Below, in pieces: positions 21,617 to 33,407 of a DNA stretch of 64,000 nt. The DNA is from Malurus cyaneus samueli (taxonomy: Eukaryota; Chordata; Aves; Passeriformes; Maluridae), in assembly GCA_009741485.1 (NCBI GenBank), contig CM019215.1:79784009-79848008 (forward strand), given 5' to 3'. The number at the start of each line of letters is the position of its first letter. Position 1 is the stretch's first letter. The position numbers were made by a program, and so were the translations under genes. Under the pieces are notes generated by a model that was not told where the DNA came from, made no database searches, and saw nothing but the letters and a program-made list of their open reading frames with translations.

Positions 21617-23339
21617 AAAGTTGATGAAAATCAAGATTTAAAAGCATACCCGAGAGCCCATTAACTTTAACATATATTATTTTCCAAACTTGAATCTAAA
21701 AGCAGTGTTTCAAAGGCAAAAAGTGAATATTGTATTTAAAAATGAAATCAAATTCCTTGGCAACGAAGTGTTTCCTTAAGGAGAGAACATTAAAGGGTTT
21801 GCTACTCTTCAGTTTTCCAATTGCTGGAACCCAAAGCAGCACACTATGTAAGCATAGGTTTGAAAAATAAACAAATCTATGGTCTTAATCATCTGCCTAA
21901 ACACTTGTTTGGACTCAGGTTAGACTGTCCACTCTCTTTCCAAATAAAGTTCATCACAGGGTTAGGACATAACCCTCTAATAATTATGCTAAGATTAGAA
22001 CATACCTCTGTTCCTTCTCATAGATCAGAAAGGAAATATGAATTCACCCCACAATTTTAGTTGTACAAAATAGTGAGTAATCCTGAAAAAAGATACCACT
22101 ATAGTACAGTAGTACAATTTTTTTCATTTTATCAGATTGTGTGATAAAATCAGCAACACTGCTTTGCACTTACTTTGACAGGAGAGTATCAAAACCTAGC
22201 ACAATTGGGCATAAGTGTTCACTCTAATGAAAAAAAAAAAAAAAAACCCCAGTGTTTTGTTTTGTCTTTTAATTTTACTGGGAATAAATAGTTCAACACT
22301 GTATTCCCTACAGCCTCAGATGTGCTCAAATGAAGTTTTGTTTTTCTGAATAATAACTTTGGAAAATTTTAAGATAAACCGTTTAGTACTAACTGCAATT
22401 GTTCAAGTTTTTAATACACCTTTTCTGGTCAATATTTTAAGAAGACCTAATTTGGAGTGTTTTCTTTCCTTAAAAGGAAGGAAAACATGAAAGTCCTGAC
22501 TGACATGATAATAGGTATGCTATTAAAATGAGCACTGAAAATCAGCTGAATTACTTCAGAGCTGAACGTTTCTGCAGAAAGATGAAAGCTAAGCATATTT
22601 AACTTAAAGCTGTAATTTTCAAAGCTCTAATTAAGGCTTAAAATATTTTTTCAAGAGTTCTACATTAATATTGCTAAGAACTTCCTGTTAGAAACTTGTT
22701 GTGCTAGAAAGAAGCTGTAGAATTCAAAACAGAATTATTATACAATTGCTGTATAAGCCTAAATATCTTTATCAACATTGCCCTCTAGGAACATTAACTC
22801 AATTTTGAGTGTTTACACAGTCACAACTATCAAGAGCACTGAAAAAAAAAAACAAAGGTTATGATCTAGGTCATAAACTACTGGTTAGAAAGAGTCTGTA
22901 GTATGCTAAGGGAAGTAGCCCTTTGATTTTTATTTTGGAAGTAGTACTTTTGATTTTCCCTCCACCAGTATAAAGTTAAGGGGCATTCTATTAATCAGAC
23001 AGCTTAAGGTCTCAGGACTTGTCAAGACTGTGTCTCTCCACACCACCTCCTTCTGATAGCTGAAATTAGTACAGATGTTTTCCTGACACATTACTGGCCT
23101 TCTGTCATATTTTTCACCATTCCTTCACACATCTTTCTCTTCCTTCACATTTGCACATGAAACCTTTCCAGAAAATCTCTATGACACAGAATGATGTAGC
23201 ATCTCCTCCTTCATGGTAACTACTGGCCAGGGATAGCATGAGGCTGCTGGAAACCTTTAGGTTAATTGTTGCTGAATCCTCTGTCTCAGGAACTCCAGCA
23301 CAGCCAGCCTGTAGGACCGTAATCGTCTGTGAGATCTAA

Positions 23340-23560
23340 TGTAATTACTATTGCACCTAGAGTAAAAGCAATATCTGGTAGCTGCCAGTAATAATATAAG
23401 TGATTGAAAATTAAAAGATTTAATTTAATCTTCTTATTGAATCATGACTAAACAAGTTTAATTCATCATGTATTATGAGAGAATACACCAATAAATAATA
23501 ATTAAACTATGTAATGGACTTGAAACACTATTTTAAACATGAGTATTCATACTTAAAGCC
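23340..23560. promoter_or_regulatory. Candidate conserved non-coding element
   Basis: Contains 'attaaaagatttaatttaatc' -like and 'gtttaattcatcatg' blocks and repeated TAAT cores without simple-sequence structure, repeat homology or an open frame. It resembles enhancer-type conserved sequence by composition only. Confidence 0.22.
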
Positions 23561-25837
23561 CTCAGAGAGGAGCTTTGTGCCAATGACTCTTATATATAAA
23601 TGTTATAATGAGAGTTATTATGGAAATATTTTTCATTTTTGTTTCTAATTTAAGAGCCAAAATAGAAAACCAGCTTTCCTGTTATATATATAATTTGGGT
23701 CCTCTTTATAGATGTACCACTATTTATTCTGATGACTGACAGCCATGAAATTTTAAGTGACACACTGAGAACTCCGTCATTTATTTTCCTGCTGTCCAGC
23801 TGCATTTGAAGAACTGCCCTTCAATGTCTCAATATGAATACATTTAGACATTAGCTAATGTATCATTCTGGACATCTATTCACCTTCAGCAGTGCATTAA
23901 AAAAGACAATAAATATAAAGCAAAGTCAAAGGCCAGTCTTATCCGATGCCCAATAAAATGCTCTCTAAATCCACATAAAGTACTCATTAAGGTGGAAGTT
24001 ACACAGCGCTTCCACGTATTTACTCCATTTGAAGCTGCAATGCTAAACTCTACCAAGGTTCATTCTTATTTTTAAGGAAAGCTGTTGCAGTACATTAGAA
24101 GCCCATGCACCATTCTGTACCCCAAAGCTTCTGTATGCATATCCAGCATTCCTTTGGGTTAGATGCTCCCGGTTCAACCAGAAAAACTGTTGACACCACC
24201 TGCTTTAAATACAATCAGCTTCACAGTCTGGTACTAAGTATCTAAACTTCCTCCATTTTGTAAGTTTTTCTGCTTATCCTACTTCAAAATGCTAAGCTCA
24301 TCACACAATCTCGGTCGCTGAGGTGAGAATATCCGTTGTGAATATAAAGAGTACTTGTACAAGATTGATAAGTCATAGAAATAAAATCACTGTATGGAAA
24401 TGTTTGCTTTATGCAAGTATCACGCTTTATCAGATATGTGCTGTAAAGTATCACTCCAGAAACTACAAGTAAATTGCACATAAAATGAAGATAAATTTAG
24501 GAGAGACATCTATAGCAAAGCTGGTATTATTCTTAAGCAACAAAAAAAAACAAACTAAATTTGAGCTTCTGCTGTGACCTAATCATACTTTCCTGATCTC
24601 TATTCTGGTCTTCTGGTCTCACACAGAGAGCCTTCCCCCCTGGACCGGGCCAGAGGGGATTTTCAGCTCAGCTGCTGAGTTGGCTTTCCTGGTGGGCACA
24701 TCCTTCTCTCCCAGCCTTGTTAACCTCTCCTTAGACCTGAGACAACTGGACAACAACAAGACCTTTACCTTATCTCAATTCCTCTCAGGTGGCTTAACTT
24801 TCTGTCCAAATTTCCAGGTATTTGCAGAGGCATGTTCGGGAGAGGAGAGGTGGTTGCAGACGAGCAGTTGATTCTTTGCACAGTTTGCCATAGTGGGTAA
24901 AGTCCTTAGGTGATCTTATCACTGTTTGAGAAAATTGTGATTTTTAAGTCTCTCACAACACACACATACAGAAAAAAAGTCAGTTCTAGTAAAAAAGCTA
25001 TATGCCACTTCAAGAAGCTGGATAATAGAGATATGAAACTCATCTAAGTAGGAATTATTTCCTCATGTGAATATATGCACGTTAAGCCCTAACACTGGCA
25101 AAAAAAGCAAAGAAACCTAAAGAGAGTTTAAAAAACATTCTGATATTACAGTGGATTTTCTAAATGATTCTTTATCCTTATTGACATTAAAAATAATTTA
25201 TTTCCAGAACCTATAAAATCAATATTTCTTTTCAATATTTCTGTTGAGTGCATGTTTAAAGAATTGCTTTGGGAAGAGTAATTTCATATTTCTAATGGAT
25301 CACTAATAGTTGAGGCTATGTGGAAAGACATCCAAGTCATAATCAAAGCACAGTCAAGAAAAGAGTTCAGAGTAGGAAAGGCAGCTTAATAGTATTGATT
25401 CCCTAGTTGATTTGGTTTTTTTACATGTTTTGACTTTTCACCTGCCCTAAGTTTTGGTACAAAAGGAGACATAAGTACCCCATTGTCTTAATACTTAGGA
25501 TTGGTATCTGGACAGGCTTGGAAAACTTTTCATATCATCTGCTCAACATGGCAAGCAGTGTAGCACCAAATATGCAGCAGTTAGTGTGTGCAAAGAGAAA
25601 TGAGCTAGAGTATTCATGGCACGAAAATTATGAGAATAATTTCTTTTGGAAAGATTATGTTGTATAATGAAGCCAATTTCCTCAGTTTGAACCTTCCAGT
25701 CTGACTAAGCTCTCAGTACAGGGGGCTCACAGATTCCATGATTTGACAGACTTCTCAAAAAAAGAAACATTCCTCACATTTAAGATAGCCCAAGCACATT
25801 TCACAGGTTTGTTTTCTGTTTGGAAAAATAAAACTAA

Positions 25838-25896
25838 AATAAAAAAAAAACAAAAAAAACCCCCCAAAAAATAAACCAAACCAAAAATAAAAAACA
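25838..25896 (+). repeat. A/C-rich low-complexity block
   Basis: A long A run, then C6, then 'aaaccaaacc'-type units with only scattered T and no G until about 25897. Same type and same strand as the blocks at 1577, 17660, 26936, 31258, 50739 and 57803. Confidence 0.85.
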
Positions 25897-26089
25897 GTCC
25901 TAGACCTGGAAAGAATGAAAGAGTCCCTCTATGAAGTTTTGCAATCCTAATATTAGAGGTGAGGCTAATAAAAACTTAACAAGGTGTTGTGCTATGCCAA
26001 ACACACAAGCCATTAAGCATATTGTCTTACGAGGTAGTATAAATTTTATCTAGCACTAGTTCAGTTGAAGCATTTAGTGTAACTGGTGG

Positions 26090-26430
26090 TATGTAGCACA
26101 TTAATCAAATGAGAAGCATTTAGATGTTCTTTGCTTTGTAAATTATAATAAATAAATGGCATTCCTACTTGTTATTTATCTACCTTCAAACTTTAATGAA
26201 TATTTCTAGTGCTAATTGCTGATTTGCTATATTTAGAGGGAACAGGAACATATGGAGATAATAGCACAATGTGATATTTATGAGGTGCCAGTTCCCTTAT
26301 AAATATAGAAATTGAGTAATTAGCGTTAGAAATATTCATTGGAATTTCAATACACACTTTGGGATTTGAAATTAAATTGAGCTAAAGTTGGTGATCCTTT
26401 TCATAAATTAATATTTAGGGGGTTTGAAAT
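26090..26430. promoter_or_regulatory. Candidate conserved non-coding element
   Basis: Contains 'gtgctaattgctgatttgct', 'gagtaattagcgttag', 'aatattcattggaatttc' and 'taaattaatatttag', that is, homeodomain and POU/SOX-like cores at high density, with no repeat or coding signal. The assignment is by appearance only. Confidence 0.28.
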
Positions 26431-26935
26431 TTAATTCACTAGAGGTATGCCTTCAACTACTGAATAATTTAAGTAAAAAAAATACTGCACATAACAAGCA
26501 CATTTAGTGAAAGGGGAGGCATCAAAGGTCAATTACAAGTCTTTGACAGTGTAGGATTGTTATCACAGATATTAACACATTTGTTATTTCCCACTATGTC
26601 AGTGTATTTCATTCCTTAAGTGTCCCTAGTAGAAGACAGGTGATTAAAAGTGGTGGGACTTGCATTTTTTCCAGGTCATGGAACTGATCATAGCGGTTAT
26701 ACATCAGGCTATATAAACTAAATATTTCACCGATTTAGATTGATTTTGGGATATTCTTTTAAAAGACTAATGATATTTGAAACAATAATAATACCAAAAT
26801 AAAGTTGCTTATGAAGATTTAAAATCGGTTTTGGTAATTTGTGCCTTCTGGAATCATCACATGCAACAAAACCTTAGCTTTAAAAATTCAATAATAGTAA
26901 TAAGCCACTTCTGACTCAAATGGTTAAAAATTTAA

Positions 26936-26990
26936 AAAACAAACAAACAAAAAAAAAAGAACAAAAAAACCCAAACAAAAACCACAAAAT
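26936..26990 (+). repeat. A/C-rich low-complexity block
   Basis: 'aaacaaacaaac' units, a poly(A) run and 'acccaaac' units. It lies just upstream of the CR1 at 27.04 kb but is not part of it, because CR1 copies carry no A tail at the 5' side. Confidence 0.85.
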
Positions 26991-27039
26991 GCCTGTACAA
27001 TATTGATTGATGTTGCAGAAAGCATAGGAAAGCCCTCCA

Positions 27040-27500
27040 GATGCATCTTTTAGGTGTTGACATACCAAAGCAGATCCAGCAAAGAACCATGGAGATGGTA
27101 AAATGATCTGAGCATCTGATATATGAGGAAAGGCTAAAAAGAGTTGGGACTGTTTAATGTCAAGAAGAGAAGGTTTGAGGGCATCTTTCAAATTCATTTA
27201 TACAAAGTAGAGACAGACTCTTCTCAGTGATGTGTGGTGAAAGACCAAGGGGAAATGGGTACATACTGAAATACAGAAAACTCTCTAAATATAGGTATTT
27301 ATTCTTACCATGAAATAGGCCAAAACAGGTTGACCAGAGAGGTTTGCAGGCTGTATCAGGGAGATGTTAGAAATACAGTAGAGCACAGTCCTAAACAATC
27401 TGTTTCCTAGTTGCCCCTGCTCCCCTGCTTTGAATAGGAAGTTTGGACTGGATTTTCTCCAAAGGTACCTTCCCAATTTAGCAACCACTCTGTGAAGTCT
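27040..27500 (+). mobile_element. CR1 LINE, old 3' fragment
   Basis: Diverged CR1 ORF2 C terminus and 3' end. The blocks are 'gcatctgatatatgaggaaaggc', 'agttgggactg', a 'gacagactcttctcagtga' block and 'gaccaaggggaaatgggtac', then 'ggttgaccagagaggt' and 'ggactggattttctccaaaggtacc'. Many stops. The 'tcttctcagtgatg...' arrangement differs from the copies at 16.6 and 19.3 kb, so it is a different and older subfamily. No tail repeat remains. Confidence 0.75.
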
Positions 27501-30500
27501 CTAAGAAGAATTTGTATTAAACTTTATTCTCTACACAAGAAGCCTCTGAAATGTGGGTAGGAGGATGTGATCAATACCTTCAGCTACCACAAGCATGGTT
27601 TTCTGTAAGACATGGATTTATTTGTTATATTTTGAGTTGGCTATTAAAGTAGAGGGTTTTGGCTTTTTTTTTAATGTGAAAATATTTACTTTGTAAAGAA
27701 ATTAAAGTTAAGGACATAAGTTAATCACTCTAGAGTTTCTTCCTTAACTATGCTAAAGTGTAGTAAATGATAATGTGATTATTGTGCTAAGTAGCTTGCG
27801 TTTTACAAGAAGCTGACTCCTTATCTAAGTAAAATGTTTGGGAGCTTTACTTTCATTAAATGTTATCTACATTCACATAAGCAAATTCATACATAAATTC
27901 CTATTAATCAGTTTAAAATATATTTTAATGACAACACTACAATCTGAATGAACAAAGGCTTTTAATATATACAACAGATTTTTAACTGATTAATATTGCT
28001 GCCCCTAAGTGATAATGGATTTATAAGCTTTAAATCTAAATGCATCTGACTACTGAATAAGTAAAACCAAATGAATGGAAGCTTTGAAGGCTTCTTGTCA
28101 TTAAAACTGGACATAAACATTAATGTGATTTTCTAATTAAAGTTAAATTAACAACCTGTAATTCAAACACGATACTTCAGGATCTAAGTTGTTGACTCAT
28201 GTGATTCTGCAAGAGAATCATATGCTATTAATATAATTTGGAAAACTTAATTACCAGAAGGGCATGTCATACCTTAATTGAGGAGATTTTGACTGCAATT
28301 TAAAGAAGCAGTGCATGTTTTCAGAATGAAGATCTCAAAACCTGACACATTTGTACGCCTTTCATTTCATGGCTAGCTTCCACGTTTATAACCTTTTTAT
28401 ATTAATTGAGTGTGTGATGACAGTATTCAAAAGCAGATGTGAAGTCCAAGTTTTCAGTGAATTATTGCTATGGCATTATGTGCTACTTCCTGATTTCACA
28501 GTTATGTGCAAAGAGCTCATCTAGACGTAATTCAAAGTGATCATAGAGCTACATCACACCATTAAATCTCTGCTGAAATTCCTCAATACAATGGGAAGAA
28601 TTCATAGAATTCAATGACCACTTCTGCTGTAGTATGCTTTTAAACAGATAAACAAACAGTGGCTAAACTTCTTTGTAAAGGAGTGGAAAATTATTTCACA
28701 TTTCTTCTGTGTTTTTAGAAGACAATGACATAAAGCATAAAAAACCCAAGGAGATCTTGTGCAAAATAGATACATTTACTGAAGGTCATTTTCCAAACAA
28801 TGGAGAAAGTAGCAAGAGCCAGAACTAGATTGTTACTGGTAATCCTTTAATTCATCATCTTTGTGTGTATACAATAGAGATGCCCAAATCAGCTTCTGAA
28901 TTTAATCTGACTGTTTTTTACCCTCTATAAAACAAAGCCAAATGAATCCATCCAAAACACTTGCTAGTCAACTGTTGAATGTATCACAGAGCTGCATGAG
29001 GAAATTAATACTCCATTACTGAAGCTGAGTCAGAACAATATGAATTAATACAGGAGTAAAAACTGAGCAAGGAGAAACCAGAGTAAGTCTACATGTGTTG
29101 TCTATCCTGAAGTCAGTCAGGAATAACAGAAACTCTTAATTTGACATCATGTGTGTGCTTCACATGAAGATTTTAATCCAATTTAAATCTTGAAAAATGA
29201 GTTCCCATTTTTGATACCTTTTAAGTATTTTTAATAAGATATTTATTTTTTTAATTCTTGGCATAAATATTTCTGATAAATTTTTCCAGTTGTACTAACT
29301 GTCAGGAAGAATTGATCATCAGGAAGCTAGGAAATTGTGATACTCGGAGCTTAATTCTCTGAACAAACAGGGTAGATGATAATAAGCAAAGTCTCAAAGT
29401 TTAACAGAATTACACAGCACATGGAAACTGGGAACATTTCCCATTAACTACTGGACTATTTCTGATGTCAAGGAAATGCTGAGGCACTGGTGTAAGCACT
29501 TCTTATGCCTTCTTCAGTGCCCCTTTTGTTTCAGCCTGTCTTTCAATCTAGCTGTTACCTCTCATTTTGCATCTCATTTTTTTCCATTCCAGCATCTCAT
29601 GCCCTTTACTATTCCACTTACTTTCCTCTCCCAGCTCCTCCCAGGCTGTACTTACAGGACAGAAGCCATGCAGCATCAAAAGCAGCAATCTTAACACCTC
29701 CTTCCTTTTGCCTGGCTCTCATTTTCACCCCTACTGTGTCTTGTGCTGGTTTAAAATGAAAAATGGTTTTGGCAAGGTAATGGGCTGAGAGCAGGAAGAG
29801 TGTGTGAAGACTAGCAGACAATGATGGAAGGAGAGTGAATGATTTTTTTTTTAGGAACAGCAGCAATTTATTGCCCATTTTGAAATTACTTCTTGCCTTC
29901 ATGCAGTCCTAGTATATCTCTCATCAGTGTGGACCTCTTGTGTCAGATTCATTTTCCTGAAATATCTCACTTCCTTAATCCAGAGTCTCTTCTGTTGTTT
30001 AAAGTGCCTCTCCTCTCTTGGCTCTAGTTACTCCATTTCTTCTTCTCCTTACAGAGTTTTTTGAAGAGGACATCAGGGAGAAAAAAATGCTGCTTTTGCT
30101 CTAATACCTATGACAACACCTTGTCTCCTTCACTTCTGTCATCTTCAGTCCAAGTTTCTGGCCAGCACAGATTGAAACCTCAAAATATTTGATTGTTATC
30201 TTTATCTGCTTGTGTGCAGCAGGCTTTCACATGCTTTCATTTTAAATAAATTTTATCATGTTTTCATTTGAAAAAGAGAGAAAAAAGAAAAAAAAAAAAA
30301 AGGTTGATACCAAGATGAGTACATTTTATGTTCTTGTTTCTGTATGTAAAAGTCTTGTAATTTATGTGCACGATTAATTTCTGGACAGAGTCTCTACTAT
30401 TCTTCACTTTTCTTTTTATGAGAAATCAAAAGTAACTGTGGCAAAGTCACCTTACCCAAACATCTCCATACCAAACAGTAAAATAGAATAGGCAAGAAAA

Positions 30501-30841
30501 GAAAGATTTACAATGCTACTTTGGGTGATTGTAGACATTACTGGCAAAACAGTAGAATACAGCATGTGTGTCAATGCAATAACAGTTTTAGATGAAAGAA
30601 TCAATTTCAAGGTCCCATATAGACCCAAACTTGTCTGCCCTGCTCCTGTCTGGGTTCTGGCTGGAGGATTTGCTCTGCCCCCTGTGGTGGAACCCTTGTC
30701 ATTCAGGGCCACTGTGAGCCACTGCTCCCTCTGTTTCCCTGGCAAGATTTTAGTGTATGGCCACATGAAAATTATTTCACCATTTTATATTTTGCTATTA
30801 TTTAAACAAAAAATAATTTTCAATACCAGCTCTGGTGAATA
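27501..30841. other. Unique AT-rich DNA, no gene seen
   Basis: No recognised repeat or gene. It includes a candidate conserved segment (27840-28330), a poly(A) tract at 30289-30301, and a slightly GC-richer patch at 29480-29790 with overlapping short frames that show no domain. A 104-codon minus frame and a 109-codon plus frame overlap at 30452-30842, neither recognisable. Confidence 0.45.
27840..28330. promoter_or_regulatory. Candidate conserved non-coding element
   Basis: Dense in ATTA/TAAT cores ('attaatcagtttaaaatat', 'tattaatataatttgg', 'acttaattaccag', 'taattgaggag') with ordinary complexity between them. No open frame or repeat homology. It resembles a developmental enhancer but is untested. 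Confidence 0.3.
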
Positions 30842-31003
30842 AACACCTGGAATCCTGTGTCCAGGTCTGGACTTTCCAGTACAGAAGAGACATGGACATA
30901 CTGGAAAGAATAAAGAGACAGGCCATGAAGATGATGAAGGGATTGGAGCATCTCACCAGTGAGGAAAGGCTGAGAGAGCTGGGGCTGGTCTGCTCTAACT
31001 TTA
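30842..31003 (+). mobile_element. CR1 LINE, internal ORF2 fragment
   Basis: 'cctgtgtccaggtctggac', a 'gacatggacatactgg' block, then 'gccatgaagatgatgaaggg' and 'gagtgaggaaaggctgag'-like sequence followed by 'gagctggggctg' are consecutive CR1 ORF2 C-terminal blocks. The frame reads '..IKRQAMKMMKGLEHLTSEERLRELGL'. It stops abruptly at about 31003, and the normal downstream coding and 3' end are absent, so the copy is truncated on both sides. Confidence 0.85.
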
Positions 31004-31257
31004 ACTATGCTGAATTCTGTGACACAAAGGAATTATGCTACTGAAACTGACTTTTGTGCATGGTCTTTATAGCCATATTTTTCCAGAAGACTGGAGAAAA
31101 AGCAGTAGAAAAGGAATTTCCTCTGTTTGCAAGAAATAGGTAAAACTCCTTGTATTGCCTGTCAGGGCAATAGAACAAAACTACATAGTCTTAGGTTCTG
31201 TCTGGCACATAGCCAAATGTACAGAGGGATCTATGAAAAGCTTTACATACATAAAGG

Positions 31258-31480
31258 CTTTACTTAAAAAAAACAAAACCTAAAAAAAACCCCAAAAAAC
31301 AAAACAAAACAAACCTAAAAAAAAACCCAAAAACAAAACAAACAAAACAAAACAAAAACAAAAAACAAAAACAAAAAAAAAAAATAAACCCAACCCAGAA
31401 AAAAACAATAACCCCCCCCCAAACAAAAAACAAATCAACACCTAAGAAACAAACATATAAACAACAATAAAAAGTAGCAC
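31258..31480 (+). repeat. Long A/C-only block (140 bp without G)
   Basis: No G occurs on the plus strand from 31258 to 31397, and only three G residues occur up to about 31470. The content is A runs, 'aaaac' and 'cccaaaa' units and a C9 run. The minus strand is therefore T/G-only, giving a 112-codon Phe/Val/Gly/Leu-rich open frame (31260-31598) that is a composition artefact, not a membrane protein. Confidence 0.95.
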
Positions 31481-32738
31481 CCCTCCTTCCCCAAAACCCA
31501 ATATAACATGATCCCAACCTATACACAGGCTGAGACCACAGGAGAGGGCAGGAAATCTCAATGACATTGTGAACATCTCCAGTTCTTGTCTTTACCAAAA
31601 GTTATGTCAACATCTAATTAAATCGCTGTCAGTGTGTCTTTCCTCATGAACAGAGCAAAAATAAAATATATGAAAAAAGGTAATTAGGTCATGTTTCCTA
31701 GCTGTACAAGAGGCAAGCTGAGAAATTTAAATGCTGAAAGCTCTCTAGAAGGTATCATGAGCACTGCATTGCTCAGACATTCCTGATGGCGTAGAGCAGC
31801 TGGAGCTCAGGGGAATGTCTCTCCTGTTAATAATTGTCTCCACTCATCTGTTCTTGAAATAGAAGCTAAACCATGCACCCACTGGTCATACTTAATTCAA
31901 GGTCACAAAATCTATTCTACTCACCAGAAAACACAATGGTAGCAGCTTCTGACACATTTTGCACAAGAAAGCAGCTTTAATCTTCATGCTTAACAAATTA
32001 AAATCAGTTATAATATAGAAAAAAATTAATGTAACTCTCAATTTCTTGTTTGAGCTAAGAGAAAAACATATCACTGCTATACACAAGACTGCCTTTAGTG
32101 GAAATTGATTCTCACCTAAAGGACTAGGGCTTGCTAAGAGCCTCTCCATAGGGATTCACCTAACCTCAATCAAGACAAAATTAATGAAGAAGCAGACATC
32201 TCCTGGTATATCTTGGCATATTACCTCAACAGGATTTGCTCTGTCTCAACATTTTGACTGAAATTAATTTAATTAACTCATCCATTAATAATGAATGATC
32301 TACAAGCCTGAAAATAACCATAGATAATTGGTTTTGACTAGAATTTTCCAGTAATCTGCCACAGAAATTGATATTTTCACTCCAGGGCAGCTTTATGATA
32401 TTAAAACCATATTAGCTGGGGCATACATATCTGCTGCAGTTCATAAACATCTTAGGTATTCAAAAACAAAGTACAAAAATATTTGTTTGTTCTTCCAGGC
32501 GTGAAAATAAGAACTGATATTATAATGTATCTATCGGGTCATAAAATTATAACTTTCAATTTACCTTGTCGCAGGATGAGAGATTATGAAATTGTATTAG
32601 ATCTACTACAACTTGTCAGAAACTAAGCAGCTCTCATGATAACCAAATCAAAAACTCAAATATCTTGCTTGACCTAAGCTTAATCTTAGTGACCCTGAAA
32701 AGTTTGATTGGAACTAAAGATATTAAAGAGCATTTATG

Positions 32739-32764
32739 GATATGCTCATTTGAAAGAGCATATC
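32739..32764. repeat. Inverted repeat, 9-bp arms
   Basis: 'gatatgctc' and 'gagcatatc' are perfect complements around an 8-base loop. Isolated, no known function. Confidence 0.85.
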
Positions 32765-33024
32765 TGAAAGGAGGGTTAACAATCAAATTCATGCCACTCT
32801 TGAACTGAAAGCTATAATATTTATGGCTAATTTTTCATAAGAGATGTGTCAACAACCTCATTGCCTGTCAAAACAACAAATAACTTTAATAACACTTTAA
32901 ACGTGAAAACAAATATTTTAATTACTAATTTAGTGTTAATTCATCTCCCTCTAATACTGCTTTCACAGTATTGGTGTCAAGATCATTTACTCATCACTGT
33001 TACAGTCTATTCTGAGTATTGCCA

Positions 33025-33407
33025 GGCATTCAGCCTGGAAAAGAGAAGATTTCAGGGTGAACTAATTGTGGCTTTCCAGTACCTGAAGGGAGCCTAGGAG
33101 AAAGATGGAGAGAGACAATTTACGGGGGCAAATAGTGACAGGACAAGGGGGAATGGTTTCCAACTGAGACAGAATAGGTTTATATTAGATTTGAGGAAGA
33201 AATTCTTTACTGTCAGGCTTGTGAGGCACTGGAACAGGCTGCCCTCAGAAGTTGTGGATGCCCCAACTCTGGAAGTGCTCAAGGCTGGGTTGGAGGAAGT
33301 CTGAGCGACATGTTCTAATGGAAGATGTCTCTGCACAGAACAGGGGGGTTGGAATGAGGTGATCTTTAAGGTTTATTCCAACCCAACCCATTCTACATTT
33401 CTATGAC
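33025..33407 (+). mobile_element. CR1 LINE, 3' fragment with near-complete end
   Basis: Starts at 'attcagcctggaaaagagaag' and continues through 'ccagtacctgaaggg', 'gtgacaggacaaggggg', 'gaggaagaaattctttact', 'ggcactggaacaggctgcc', 'gttgtggatgcccc', 'cagaacaggggggttgg' and 'ttattccaacccaacccatt', finishing near 'tttctatgac'. It is about 380 bp. Small deletions remain relative to the 35.66-kb copy, which is of the same subfamily. No working frame. Confidence 0.95.

Larger units (their letters stand above)
20156..27039. other. Unique AT-rich DNA, no gene seen
   Basis: Almost 7 kb without a recognised repeat family or gene. It contains several A tracts (22231-22248, 22841-22852, 24541-24550), an A/C block at 25838-25896 and two candidate conserved segments listed separately. 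All open frames are under 80 codons. Confidence 0.5.
31004..33024. other. Low-complexity block and unique DNA, no gene seen
   Basis: After the A/C block (31258-31480) the sequence is AT-rich and unremarkable. A 9-bp-arm hairpin lies at 32739-32764. Confidence 0.5.

Noticed and set aside
31260..31598. 112-codon minus-strand frame that looks like a multi-pass membrane protein (Phe/Val/Leu/Gly-rich)
   Set aside because: It is the complement of a G-free A/C block. The hydrophobic residues come only from T/G-rich codons.
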